Shown here: positions 18,687 through 27,863 of the stretch, one piece after another | Layout: each line of letters starts with the position of its first letter | How positions within the stretch are numbered: position 1 is the stretch's first letter | Position numbers and translations under genes: made by a program | Notes under the pieces: generated by a model | What the model was told of the DNA's origin: nothing | Databases searched by the model: none | Seen by the model: only the letters and a program-made list of their open reading frames with translations | Source: Flavivirga sp. 57AJ16 | Lineage (GTDB): Bacteria > Bacteroidota > Bacteroidia > Flavobacteriales > Flavobacteriaceae | Direction of reading: 5' to 3' | DNA: 64,000 bases | Assembly: GCF_028736925.1 (NCBI RefSeq) | Contig: NZ_JAQZAT010000002.1 | Coordinates: forward strand, 339,822 to 403,821

Positions 18687-18899
18687 ATTATTGTTGTCCG
18701 ATAAAAACTATAGACTATAATTAACGTGAGTTCGATGTAAGCATAATGTTATTAAACTGACTATCAACAACTTAATATTGACTGTCAGGTTGAGCAGTCG
18801 AAACAATAGAGGAGTCTCTGTTTGTCTGTTAGTTACAATCAAGTCTTTGTTCTTGGTTCAAATAGCGAAGCGGTCTTACGTCTTTAGTCGGACACTAAT
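18687..18899 (-). mobile_element. Family B element, chimeric copy (inverted)
   Basis: Ends ATTATTGTTGTCCGAT and its partner TCGGACACTAAT match the 237-bp elements at 27608-27844 and 57654-57890, in reverse orientation. The right half (the GTCTGTTAGTTACAATCAAG region) is conserved, but the middle is replaced by sequence starting TTAACGTGAGTTCGAT, the end of the family C element at 48528. It is 213 bp long instead of 237. Confidence 0.75.
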
Positions 18900-18919
18900 G
18901 ATATTTTATGAGATATACT

Positions 18920-20455
18920 CTATATATTAATCCAATCGATTCTTTTCTTCTTAACGGGTTTGTTACGTTTATTATACTCGGCTACATAGTTAGTATATTC
19001 TTCCCATAGTTCATCGACATCCCTATCTAAAATTTGATTCATTGCCGCTTTATAACTCCATGGTTTTATAGTTTTCACAGAAGCGTTGAATTTATAGATA
19101 AAGTCATTGTCATAAGTATCAACAATCCACTTTAAGAAAAAGCCCGTTGTTGTATACCCAGAAAGATATTTATGACCATTAGAGCCTAAATCTGGATGTC
19201 TAGTTTTATGGTACCCAGCATTAATTCGTACTAAATCTGCTTCGCCTTCTAAAAAAGCGAAATAATCATATCCGGTTTTATATTGATTGTCTGCCGTAAA
19301 TGGGCTAAACTGGTATCCATGTGTTAATTCATGCCATAAAACGCCATAAAGTTCATATTTAACAGCATCATCGGGCTCGTCTTTTAAAGCATTTTGTATG
19401 TACTTAGTACTAAACCAAAGTTCCATAGCAGAGGCATTACCGCCTCTAGCTGCTAAAACATCACTCCAGTTAAAGGTGAAATTTACTTTTTCAAAATCGG
19501 GAACTTCAGATATATTTCGGTACAATTGTTTACATACTCCTAAAGTAACTTCATTAATAGCTTTCTTAAAATCAGGAATTACAGAAATGGCTCTTTTGTA
19601 GCCCTTGGAGATAGTATCGGTTGGAGTTAATGCTATCTCAGGATAATAAAAGCCTTCCCATGGGTTTTCGGGATCATATACTTTCATTTTTCGTTTAATT
19701 AACAGCGTGTCTACCCCAAATTTATTTTTCGTTATTAAAGTAACGCTATGATTGCCTGGCGTGCTATAGATTATTTTGGGATTTTGTAATGTACTAGTAC
19801 CTGGCGTTCCATTTTCAAAAATCCATAGCCATGAATTTGGTGCGTTAGCCGAAATATCTTTAAAGTGAATGGTGTCATTAATTTTTGCTCGACTCATATT
19901 AGATGTAAATTCTGAAATAGGTTCATTGGTCAATGCAACCAATTTAATTTCTGCAATTTGTAAATAGTCATCGCCATAAACAGACGTGTGCGCATGTTTC
20001 AAATTTAACTTATAAAAAGAATATGCTTGGTTGTTATTTTCTAATTTATAACTGTTGGTTACGCCTCGTTTTTTAAACTCTTGGTTACTCTGGGTGTCTA
20101 TAACCACCCAAGTAGTACCATCTATCGATCCGCTTAATGTCCAATCCTTGGGATCTCTTCCCGGAGCATCATTGGCAGAAGTTATTTCATATTTTTTTAA
20201 TACTGTTTTATTTTTATTCTCTATGGTAATTGTATTCTTTGGGTGATTTACTAAAAATTTTGTGTTTTTGTCTGCATCAAATAGTTTTTCTAAACTTTCA
20301 GTTTCACTAAAATGAGGTTGTTCACTTTTAATAATTGTTTGCTCGGTTACAATGTTTTTATAGCCTTGTTTAAAAGGAGCCGTATTTTTGACTTTTTCCT
20401 CACAACCAAAAATAATAACAGTGGAAGCAATTAAAACTAAAAAAGTATTTTTCAT
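18920..20455 (-). CDS. Basic secretory protein-type metallopeptidase with discoidin and PKD domains
   Basis: A 511-residue lipoprotein (signal IASTVIIFGCEE). In order it shows a discoidin/F5-8C-like carbohydrate-binding module (about 35-185), a PKD domain (about 190-262, 'ANAPNSWLWIFENGTPGTST') and a basic secretory protein (BSP) peptidase-like domain (about 285-495). The zinc motif H375-E376-L-T-H379 is intact (LWHELTHGYQ), followed by a downstream FLEGEADLVRI segment typical of the family. It is the last gene of a four-gene operon, 13 bases after a GH92 mannosidase. A surface protease that binds glycans and cleaves glycoproteins is a fair inference. Confidence 0.85.
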   Translation of the reverse strand: MKNTFLVLIASTVIIFGCEEKVKNTAPFKQGYKNIVTEQTIIKSEQPHFSETESLEKLFDADKNTKFLVNHPKNTITIENKNKTVLKKYEITSANDAPGRDPKDWTLSGSIDGTTWVVIDTQSNQEFKKRGVTNSYKLENNNQAYSFYKLNLKHAHTSVYGDDYLQIAEIKLVALTNEPISEFTSNMSRAKINDTIHFKDISANAPNSWLWIFENGTPGTSTLQNPKIIYSTPGNHSVTLITKNKFGVDTLLIKRKMKVYDPENPWEGFYYPEIALTPTDTISKGYKRAISVIPDFKKAINEVTLGVCKQLYRNISEVPDFEKVNFTFNWSDVLAARGGNASAMELWFSTKYIQNALKDEPDDAVKYELYGVLWHELTHGYQFSPFTADNQYKTGYDYFAFLEGEADLVRINAGYHKTRHPDLGSNGHKYLSGYTTTGFFLKWIVDTYDNDFIYKFNASVKTIKPWSYKAAMNQILDRDVDELWEEYTNYVAEYNKRNKPVKKKRIDWINI

Positions 20456-20468
20456 ATTTTTAATATAT

Positions 20469-23408
20469 TTATTTGTAAAATGAAGAAGCAGGAATTTCCT
20501 GTCTTTTTAAATTTGGGCCTTGCCAAAATGCTGATAAGCCTATATTATCAGAACATTGAAAATATTTTACTTCAAACCTATGAAGCCCTTTGGATAGGAT
20601 AATATCGTTCTTTTGGGTAAAACTGAATGATTTTCTACCATCACTTTCAAATAGTTCGTTACCATCGATCAAAAGTTGAGCGCCATCATTTGCCGATATT
20701 TCAAAATTATAGGTTCCCGACTTGGGAATATCTATGTAACCTTCAAATTCAAAGCCAATCCATTCATCCCTTAATCTTTTAGAAATCTCGATATTGTTAA
20801 CAGTCCCGGTTGTTAATGGTTTTTCTCTTGAAAAATCATAAACAGAACGGAAAATACCTTCATAATAGCTGTAGCGGAGTCCGTTGGACAATAGGCTTTT
20901 ATCAAGATTACCAACAGGTTTTTGTTTTTCCAAAGTATAAGTAGCAATATAACTAGGAACTAAACCGTTACGATAGGCTTTTATTTTTAGAGAAGTGGTT
21001 TTATCAACTTTAAAAGGTTTCGTAAACCTAGTACTTTGTTTAGTAGGTTCAGACCCATCAACAGAATAAAAAATGACAGCATTCTCTGTATCGCAATCTA
21101 AATCTAAAACCATATCATTTAGAAATGTCGTATGATCTGATTTTAGATAAGGAATTTTAACCGTTTCTTGCGTGTCGGAAAGCGGCCAATGCTTTTTTGA
21201 GACACCCCATTCTTTGTTTGGTTTATTGGTCATTTCAAAAACCAGTTCACCACCCTTTATAATATCTTCGTGTTTTAAATAAGAATATGGATACGGTTTA
21301 CCATTTAATTCTAACGAAGAAAAATATATATTTTCTTTTGAAGCATTGTTCGCTTTAATAGTGAATTTTTTTCCATGGTCCAAATTAATAGTAGCTTCGC
21401 TAAAAGTGGGGCTGCCAATAACATAATAAGGACTGCCAGGTGTCACGGAATAAAACCCTAAACTGCTCAAGACATACCAAGCAGACATTTGCCCTGCATC
21501 ATCATTTCCACATAACCCATCAACTTTAGAAGAATATAATTTGTTCAATATGTCATGCACTTTTTCTTGTGTCTTCCAGGGTTTGCCAATGTAATTGTAC
21601 AGATAAGCTATATGATGGCTCGGTTCATTGCCATGAGCATATTGACCGATTAAGCCCGAAACATCGGAGTCTTCTTCTTGTGGTTTTGCCTTGGCTTTGA
21701 ACAAGTCGTCCAGCCACTCATCAAATTGATTTTTGCCTCCTACTAAATCAACCATAGTAGCTATATCATGAGGCACAAATAAACTGTATTGATATGAATT
21801 GCCTTCTGTAAAATTAAAGTTATAGGTTTGTCCGACAGAGGTCGGATCAAAGTCTTCATACCACCTTCTGTCCGAATATCTAGGACGCATGAAATTGGTA
21901 TTGGTATCAAACAAGTTCTCAAAAAAGCGAGCCCTTTTTGAAAATACGTCATAAACTTCTGAATTTCCTATAGCCTTGGCCATTTGAGCAATACACCAGT
22001 CGTCGTATGCATATTCCAAAGTCTTTGAAACAGATTGACTACTTTTATTAGTTGGCACAAAACCAAGTTCTTTATAATAATTTATGCCTCTTTTTTCTAC
22101 ATTGGCACTATTCACCATAGCCTCTAAGACTTTACTGGCATCTACATTGGTAATTCCTTTTACATAAGCATCGGCCATAACAGAAACGGCATGATATCCA
22201 ATCATGCAACGCGTGTCATTTGCTGCTAGTTCCCACATAGGGAGTTCCCCAAATTGCTCGTATTTTTTTTGAAGTGCTACAACAATATCCCTAGTAACTT
22301 CAGGCTCCACAATGGTTAACAAAGGGTGTAACCCCCTAAAGGTATCCCAAAGTGAAAAAACGGTATAGTTATTAAAGTCATTGGCCGTATGAATAGCATC
22401 ATCCATACCTCTATAACTACCGTCTACATCACTATAAAGGTTTGGTGTTAAAAGGCTGTGATACAAAGAGGTGTAGAATATTTCTTTTTTGTCTTCATCA
22501 GTATCCGTTATTTCAATTTTGTTTAAAGATTTGTTCCAAATGTTTTTAGCCTCGTTTTTTACTTTATCAAAATCCCAATTGGCAAATTCAGCATCTAAAT
22601 TCTTTTTTGCACCTTCAATACTAACAGCCGAAAGGGCAACTTGTACCAATACCTCATTATTGGAAGTATCGAAATTTAAGGCCGCTATTATTTTTTTATT
22701 GTTGAATTTTTTTCCTTCTGAAGATGTTTTGTCCCCATGAAGAATTTCGTAAGATTCAAAAGGTTTTGAAAACTTAGCTACAAAATACTGACGCTGATTT
22801 CCTGCCCATGCTTTTGATCTCCTATAACCTGTAATTTCGGTATTGCTTACCATATTGATCTCGGATTCAATGACTGGGTCCCTATGTTCTAAATCTATAA
22901 TAATATGGGCAGCACTTGCTGTTGGAAAAGTATAACGGTGTAAGCCCGTTCTTAAAGTCGTGGTCAGCTCAGCTTTTATATTATAATCATCGAGTATAAC
23001 CGAATAATAACCAGGAGAGGCCATTTCATTATCATGACTGAATTTTGAGCGATACCCAACTTCTGTATTTTCAACGGTTCCAGTTTCAGTTTGTATTTTA
23101 CCCGTTGTAGGCATCAATAAAATATCGCCTAAATCCGGAACACCAGTTCCAGAGAGATGCGTGTGGCTAAAACCAAAGATAGAAGTATCGGTATAATCAT
23201 ATCCAGCACATGCTGGCCAACTTGTATGGTCGTTTCTGGTATCTGGACTTAATTGAACCATTCCGAAAGGTAACGAAGGTCCAGGATAGGTATGCCCAGG
23301 AGATTTTGTACCTATAAAGACATCAACATAGTCGGCAGGTGTGTGTGCTACTTTATCTTTGCAGCCTATTAATAGTATAGCTATAAAGCAGTATGCTAAT
23401 TTTTTCAT
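20469..23408 (-). CDS. GH92 alpha-mannosidase with C-terminal PA14 module
   Basis: A calcium-dependent exo-alpha-mannosidase family enzyme of 979 residues with a lipoprotein signal (ILLIGCKD). The GH92 region covers about 25-755: N-terminal sandwich with VDVFIGTKSPGHTYPGPSLP and FGFSHTHLSGTG, and an (alpha/alpha)6 barrel with HGNEPSHH (E595) and GNDDAGQMSAWY (D636, D637). A chitobiase/hexosaminidase C-type beta module (about 760-835; VIFYSVDGSEPTKQSTRF) and a PA14 domain (about 846-979; FEISANDGAQLLIDGNELF) follow, making it longer than the usual 750-residue enzyme and suggesting glycan binding. It lies 10 bases after another GH92 in one operon. Linkage preference is not readable from sequence. 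Confidence 0.92.
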   Translation of the reverse strand: MKKLAYCFIAILLIGCKDKVAHTPADYVDVFIGTKSPGHTYPGPSLPFGMVQLSPDTRNDHTSWPACAGYDYTDTSIFGFSHTHLSGTGVPDLGDILLMPTTGKIQTETGTVENTEVGYRSKFSHDNEMASPGYYSVILDDYNIKAELTTTLRTGLHRYTFPTASAAHIIIDLEHRDPVIESEINMVSNTEITGYRRSKAWAGNQRQYFVAKFSKPFESYEILHGDKTSSEGKKFNNKKIIAALNFDTSNNEVLVQVALSAVSIEGAKKNLDAEFANWDFDKVKNEAKNIWNKSLNKIEITDTDEDKKEIFYTSLYHSLLTPNLYSDVDGSYRGMDDAIHTANDFNNYTVFSLWDTFRGLHPLLTIVEPEVTRDIVVALQKKYEQFGELPMWELAANDTRCMIGYHAVSVMADAYVKGITNVDASKVLEAMVNSANVEKRGINYYKELGFVPTNKSSQSVSKTLEYAYDDWCIAQMAKAIGNSEVYDVFSKRARFFENLFDTNTNFMRPRYSDRRWYEDFDPTSVGQTYNFNFTEGNSYQYSLFVPHDIATMVDLVGGKNQFDEWLDDLFKAKAKPQEEDSDVSGLIGQYAHGNEPSHHIAYLYNYIGKPWKTQEKVHDILNKLYSSKVDGLCGNDDAGQMSAWYVLSSLGFYSVTPGSPYYVIGSPTFSEATINLDHGKKFTIKANNASKENIYFSSLELNGKPYPYSYLKHEDIIKGGELVFEMTNKPNKEWGVSKKHWPLSDTQETVKIPYLKSDHTTFLNDMVLDLDCDTENAVIFYSVDGSEPTKQSTRFTKPFKVDKTTSLKIKAYRNGLVPSYIATYTLEKQKPVGNLDKSLLSNGLRYSYYEGIFRSVYDFSREKPLTTGTVNNIEISKRLRDEWIGFEFEGYIDIPKSGTYNFEISANDGAQLLIDGNELFESDGRKSFSFTQKNDIILSKGLHRFEVKYFQCSDNIGLSAFWQGPNLKRQEIPASSFYK

Positions 23409-23418
23409 ATTGAAAGCT

Positions 23419-25770
23419 TTATAGCGTACTTGATAAATGGGGATCTTTACCTAAATAAAAGGTCATAGTACCTCCTTCTAAGAGGTCATTATGGCTCAAT
23501 ATAGGCTTGTCTATTTGTCTTCCATTGATATTTACCTTCTGTACATAAACATTTTCTTTACTCTGGTTTTCTGTTTTTATCGTGAGCGTTTTTCCGTTTT
23601 CTAAATGAATAATAGCTTCTTTTACTAAGGGGCTACCTATAGCATAATCTTGAGATCCAGGCGTTACAGGATAAAATCCAAGACTGCTAAAAATGTACCA
23701 AGCACTCATTTGTCCTGCATCGTCATTACCACAGAGACCTTCAACTGTTGGCGCATACATGGTATCCATAATCATCCGTACTCTTGCTTGTGTTTTTTCT
23801 GGGTGACCTGTCCAATTGTACAGATAGGGGATATGATGGCCCGGCTCATTACCGTGAACATAATTCCCTATAATGCCATCTCGTGTAATATCTTCATGGT
23901 TTTCAATGTACTTATCTTCAATTTCCATGGTAAAGAGTGAATCCAATTGCGATGTAAAATGTTCTTTACCTCCCATGAGGTCTATCATTTTGTCAATATT
24001 TTGAGGTACATACAATCCATAATTCCAGGCATTGCCCTCAATAAAGCCTTGTCCATGCGTATCCATTGGGTCAAAGTTTTTCCTAAACGTACCATCAGAT
24101 AATTTAGGGCGCATAAAGCCTATGGAAGGGTCGTAAACGTTGTTATAATATTCTGAACGTTTCATAAACGCTTCTTTTACCGAAGTAGCGTTTACTTTTT
24201 CCGCTATTTGAGCTATGCACCAGTCATTATAGGCATATTCTAATGTTTTTGATACAGAGGAATGACTTTTGTCATCGGGTACATATTTGTTGTCTATATA
24301 ATCACCCAGCCCTTCAAAGTACCTAACGTTGGCCGTGTTTGTCGATGCTTGTAAAGCTCGGTTGTAATCAAAATCGCCCACATTCTTTGCTATAGCATCT
24401 GCAATAACAGATGTTGCATGGTAACCGATCATACACCAATTCTCGTTAGCATAATGAGACCAAATGGGAAGCATATTATGGACACTTTGATCATGATGGG
24501 CCAACATCGATTTAATCATATCATTATTACGCTTTGGTTGTGTAATATTGAATAGCGGATGCAAAGCTCTGTAGGTATCCCAGAGTGAAAAAACCGTATA
24601 ATTTGTAAACCCTTCAGAATTATAAATATTTTGGTCTAAGCCCCGGTATTGACCATCTACATCTTCGTAAATAATAGGTGAAAGGTTAGCGTGATACATG
24701 GCCGTGTAAAAGTTGGTCTTATCGTCTTCGGTTAAAGTGGTCACTTCTATTTTGGAAAGTTCGTTATTCCATTTAGTTTTAGCTTCCTTTTTGGTTTTAT
24801 TAAAGTCCCAATGCGGAATTTCAGCTTTTAAATTTTTCAAGGCTCCGTTTGTGCTTACAGATGACAGCGCAAACTTAATATTGATTTTTTCACCTTCCTC
24901 TGTATCAAAATTAAAATAGGCCCTTATGTCTTTTCCTGCCATTTCAGGGAAGTTTTTATATTGATTAAAACGTCTATAAAAACCAGAATAAGTTACCTTT
25001 TCATATCTTTTATGTCCATAGCTTTTAAAAGGCTTTGAGAATTGCATCGCGAAAAACACTTTTCTGGTTTTTGCCCATCCATTAGTTTGTCTATAACCAG
25101 TTACTAACGTATCGTTTTCAACGCGAATAAAAGTCCACACATTTTTATTATCATGATGGTAAACATTGTAAACCATATCTAAAATAATATGGGCATCATT
25201 CGATTTGGGGAAAGTATATTGATGAAACCCTACGCGATCACTTGAAGTTAGTTCCGCTTTTATTTTATAGCTATCTAGGTCAACCTTATAATAGCCAGGA
25301 GAAGCTTCTTCTTTATCATGCGAGAATGAAGAATAAAACCCTTTTTTATCATTTTTAGTTTTTAATGGATCTAATACTAGTTCTCCTGTAGTTGGCATGA
25401 CTAGGAAATCGCCTAAATCGGCATGTCCTGTACCACTAAAATTGGTATGCGAAAAACCAATTATAGTCGTATCACGATACTGATAACCAGCACAATACTC
25501 GTAAGTTTCTGCATTGTAACGCCCCTTGTCATCAAACATAACTTCAAAATTGGTTTGAGGACTCAGCTGTACCATTCCAAAAGGAGTTGTTGCCCCAGGA
25601 AACACATGTCCCATTTTACTAGTACCAATTAGCGGATTTACGTATTGAGTATAATCTGTTTTTAAAGTATTCATAGGTATACCGTCCACTGATTTCTCTC
25701 TAATAGATGTTTCATCTTTACATCCCAAAGTCGTTCCTATTAAAAGGAGTACTCCTATTTTTTTAAGCAT
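23419..25770 (-). CDS. GH92 alpha-mannosidase lipoprotein
   Basis: A 783-residue single-domain GH92 enzyme. The start at 25770 is preferred over an in-frame ATG at 25821, because it places the lipoprotein signal (MLKKIGVLLLIGTTLGCKD) at the N-terminus and overlaps the upstream transporter stop by only 8 bases (ATGCTTAA), a sign of translational coupling. Conserved motifs are NPLIGTSKMGHVFPGATTPF, HGNEPGHH (E642) and CGNDDAGQMSAWY (D683, D684). It is paralogous to the next gene but lacks the C-terminal modules. Likely periplasmic or surface trimming of alpha-mannosides from N-glycans or mannans, with mannose taken up by the co-transcribed MFS protein. Confidence 0.93.
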   Translation of the reverse strand: MLKKIGVLLLIGTTLGCKDETSIREKSVDGIPMNTLKTDYTQYVNPLIGTSKMGHVFPGATTPFGMVQLSPQTNFEVMFDDKGRYNAETYEYCAGYQYRDTTIIGFSHTNFSGTGHADLGDFLVMPTTGELVLDPLKTKNDKKGFYSSFSHDKEEASPGYYKVDLDSYKIKAELTSSDRVGFHQYTFPKSNDAHIILDMVYNVYHHDNKNVWTFIRVENDTLVTGYRQTNGWAKTRKVFFAMQFSKPFKSYGHKRYEKVTYSGFYRRFNQYKNFPEMAGKDIRAYFNFDTEEGEKINIKFALSSVSTNGALKNLKAEIPHWDFNKTKKEAKTKWNNELSKIEVTTLTEDDKTNFYTAMYHANLSPIIYEDVDGQYRGLDQNIYNSEGFTNYTVFSLWDTYRALHPLFNITQPKRNNDMIKSMLAHHDQSVHNMLPIWSHYANENWCMIGYHATSVIADAIAKNVGDFDYNRALQASTNTANVRYFEGLGDYIDNKYVPDDKSHSSVSKTLEYAYNDWCIAQIAEKVNATSVKEAFMKRSEYYNNVYDPSIGFMRPKLSDGTFRKNFDPMDTHGQGFIEGNAWNYGLYVPQNIDKMIDLMGGKEHFTSQLDSLFTMEIEDKYIENHEDITRDGIIGNYVHGNEPGHHIPYLYNWTGHPEKTQARVRMIMDTMYAPTVEGLCGNDDAGQMSAWYIFSSLGFYPVTPGSQDYAIGSPLVKEAIIHLENGKTLTIKTENQSKENVYVQKVNINGRQIDKPILSHNDLLEGGTMTFYLGKDPHLSSTL

Positions 25771-27076
25771 GTGAAATAGATTTTTTTGAATTTTTATACC
25801 CATACCATAAGATATAGGCATAACAAGTTATTACGAATATAAAAGCAGGCTTAAACCCAATAATATCAGTGAAATACCCATACAGTGGCGGAATTATTGC
25901 TCCCCCCACAATAGCTGTACACAACAACCCTGATGCTTTTGGTTTTAGCTCTCCAATGCCATCAATAGCTAATGTGAATATGGTTGGAAACATTATTGAA
26001 TTGAACAGTCCAACAGCTAGAATGCTCCACATACTGACCACGCCAGTTGTGCCAATTGAAATTAATATTAATGAAATTGCTATAGTAGCAAATATGCCAA
26101 GCACCTTTCCTGGGGAGATAATTTTGGTAAGGTATGATCCTATAAAACGTCCAATCATGGCTCCAGACCAATAAAACGTTACAAATACTCCCACAATGGC
26201 TTTATTGTCGTTATCGGCAAGCCCAGAATTAAGTATCCCTTCGGCTATTGATGTCATTAAATTATTTTCTTTAATGACACTTACTAGTTTCATATCTAGA
26301 AAATAATTAACTAAATAGCTCCCAATGGCAACTTCTGCCCCTACATAGAACAAGATACCTAAAACACCTTGCATAAGATTTTTTTGTTTAAAAACTTCAG
26401 TATAAGTTCCTGTTGAAGCTTCATTGATCAACGTTGGTAGTTTTGCGAAAAGAAAGATTCCAGCAATTAAGAGAATGAATAGCGCTAAGCCTAAAAAAGG
26501 TGTTTGAACGGCAGAAGCTTCGCTGGCTAAATAGGTTTCTTTTGAAATTGCTGAAAGTGCCGCAATTTCATCTTTGGATTTTATGGTATCACTAAGAATG
26601 AATAATGCGCCGACGGCCGGCGCTATAGCGGTTCCTAATGAGTTGAAAGCTTGAGAAAGATTTAATCTACTTGATGCTCCTTCTTCAGAACCTAAAACAG
26701 CAACATAGGGGTTTGCAGCTACTTGTAATATGGTCATGCCTCCGGCTAAGACAAAATAGGCGAGCATGAAAATACCAAAGACACGGTATGATGCCGCAGG
26801 ATAAAATAATAAACAGCCGGTTGCCATAGTCGCTAGGCCCAAAATGATCCCTTTTTTGTATCCGATTTTCGAAAGTATGAAACTGGCAGGAATAGAAAGA
26901 ACAAAATAAGCCCCAAAAAATGCGAATTGCACCATGCCAGCTTGAAAATAGGATAGTGTAAACAATTCTCTTAGGCGAGGGATTAAAGAATCTACTAATA
27001 CCGTTATAAATCCCCAAAGGAAGAATAAGGTAGTCAATAAAATAAAAGATGGAAGGTATGATTTTTTCTGATTCAC
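25763..27076 (-). CDS. MFS sugar:proton symporter of the FucP/GluP type
   Basis: A 437-residue inner-membrane transporter with about 12 hydrophobic helices. The N-terminus (FILLTTLFFLWGFITVLVDSL) and the internal motif AGGMTILQVAANPYVAVLG are characteristic of the fucose/glucose/galactose MFS symporters of Bacteroidota. It is the first gene of an operon with two GH92 mannosidases and a BSP peptidase, so mannose is the most probable substrate (inference). The gene end overlaps the next start by 8 bases. Confidence 0.9.
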   Translation of the reverse strand: MNQKKSYLPSFILLTTLFFLWGFITVLVDSLIPRLRELFTLSYFQAGMVQFAFFGAYFVLSIPASFILSKIGYKKGIILGLATMATGCLLFYPAASYRVFGIFMLAYFVLAGGMTILQVAANPYVAVLGSEEGASSRLNLSQAFNSLGTAIAPAVGALFILSDTIKSKDEIAALSAISKETYLASEASAVQTPFLGLALFILLIAGIFLFAKLPTLINEASTGTYTEVFKQKNLMQGVLGILFYVGAEVAIGSYLVNYFLDMKLVSVIKENNLMTSIAEGILNSGLADNDNKAIVGVFVTFYWSGAMIGRFIGSYLTKIISPGKVLGIFATIAISLILISIGTTGVVSMWSILAVGLFNSIMFPTIFTLAIDGIGELKPKASGLLCTAIVGGAIIPPLYGYFTDIIGFKPAFIFVITCYAYILWYGYKNSKKSISHA

Positions 27077-27274
27077 TTTAGATATGTTTAATTTTTAATA
27101 TATGTACATATTGAAATCAATCAAATTGGCTATGATTAATCCCTAAAATTTACTTTGGATTTTTATTACTTGAGTTAAAATTTGATCAGTATTTATTTTT
27201 GAAACGTATAATATAGACTTACGTATTTACTTGTGCAAAGTATGTAGAAGATTTCTATTGTTTTTCCTTTTACG
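27077..27274. promoter_or_regulatory. Upstream region of the mannosidase operon, no clear box
   Basis: This AT-rich stretch must carry the promoter of the minus-strand operon. I found no convincing TTTG/TAnnTTTG pair and no copy of the ACAGGATA operator here. Confidence 0.3.
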
Positions 27275-27316
27275 GAAGAAGCATGCTAAAATTCATGAAT
27301 TTTAGCACGTTTCTTC
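27275..27316. repeat. Palindromic hairpin, shared core family copy 2
   Basis: A 24-bp perfect palindrome (27284-27307) containing the core CTAAAATTCATGAATTTTAG is extended by outer arms GAAGAA (27275-27280) and TTCTTC (27311-27316). It has no T-tract on the plus strand. Confidence 0.7.
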
Positions 27317-27607
27317 TTGAGATTTCTCAATTAATCTAGTGTTATAGTGAACTTAACAAGATATCGTGTTTGTTTAAGGTTTAAGTAGTCCAAATGATAA
27401 GACTTTATCAAAAAAAATATATGGAAGGCTAAATGAAAAAATTATAAAGGATCTATTTCCTTAGAAGTTTGGATAAGAACTCCAAATTTATCAGATATCC
27501 AAAACAAAGATTTTTAATCGAAAAACATACCGCAATGGCTCTGCCTCGATCTTGTCTTCCGACTAAGTAGGGATAGTTCGTTTTATGAAATTCTTTTATT
27601 AAGTTTC

Positions 27608-27844
27608 ATTAGTGTCCGACTAAAGACGTAAGACCGCTTCGCTATTTGAACCAAGAACAAAGACTTGATTGTAACTAACAGACAAACAGAGACACCTCTA
27701 TTGTTTTACTTCGAGAAACCTAAATATTTCTTGATAGATTTAACTGGTATTAAAAGCAAGGCGTCTGATCTGTAATGCTTTTACAAATACTATTATAGAT
27801 GGGCTTCAAATAATAATCAATAGTTTTAATCGGACAACAATAAT
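27608..27844 (+). mobile_element. Family B inverted-repeat element, 237 bp, copy 2
   Basis: Starts ATTAGTGTCCGACTAAA and ends with ATCGGACAACAATAAT, giving imperfect inverted termini. Non-coding. It is nearly identical to 57654-57890 and has the same length. It lies just downstream of the lectin-adhesin gene. Confidence 0.8.
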
Positions 27845-27863
27845 TAAGTTTATTAAATCTTTT

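Noticed and set aside
25771..25821. Longer start of the second-listed GH92 gene
   Set aside because: It adds 17 residues before the lipoprotein signal and extends the overlap with the transporter gene to 59 bases.
25869..26174. 101-codon plus-strand frame inside the MFS gene
   Set aside because: It is antisense to a well-conserved transporter, has no signal or known motif, and arises from codon structure of the real gene.
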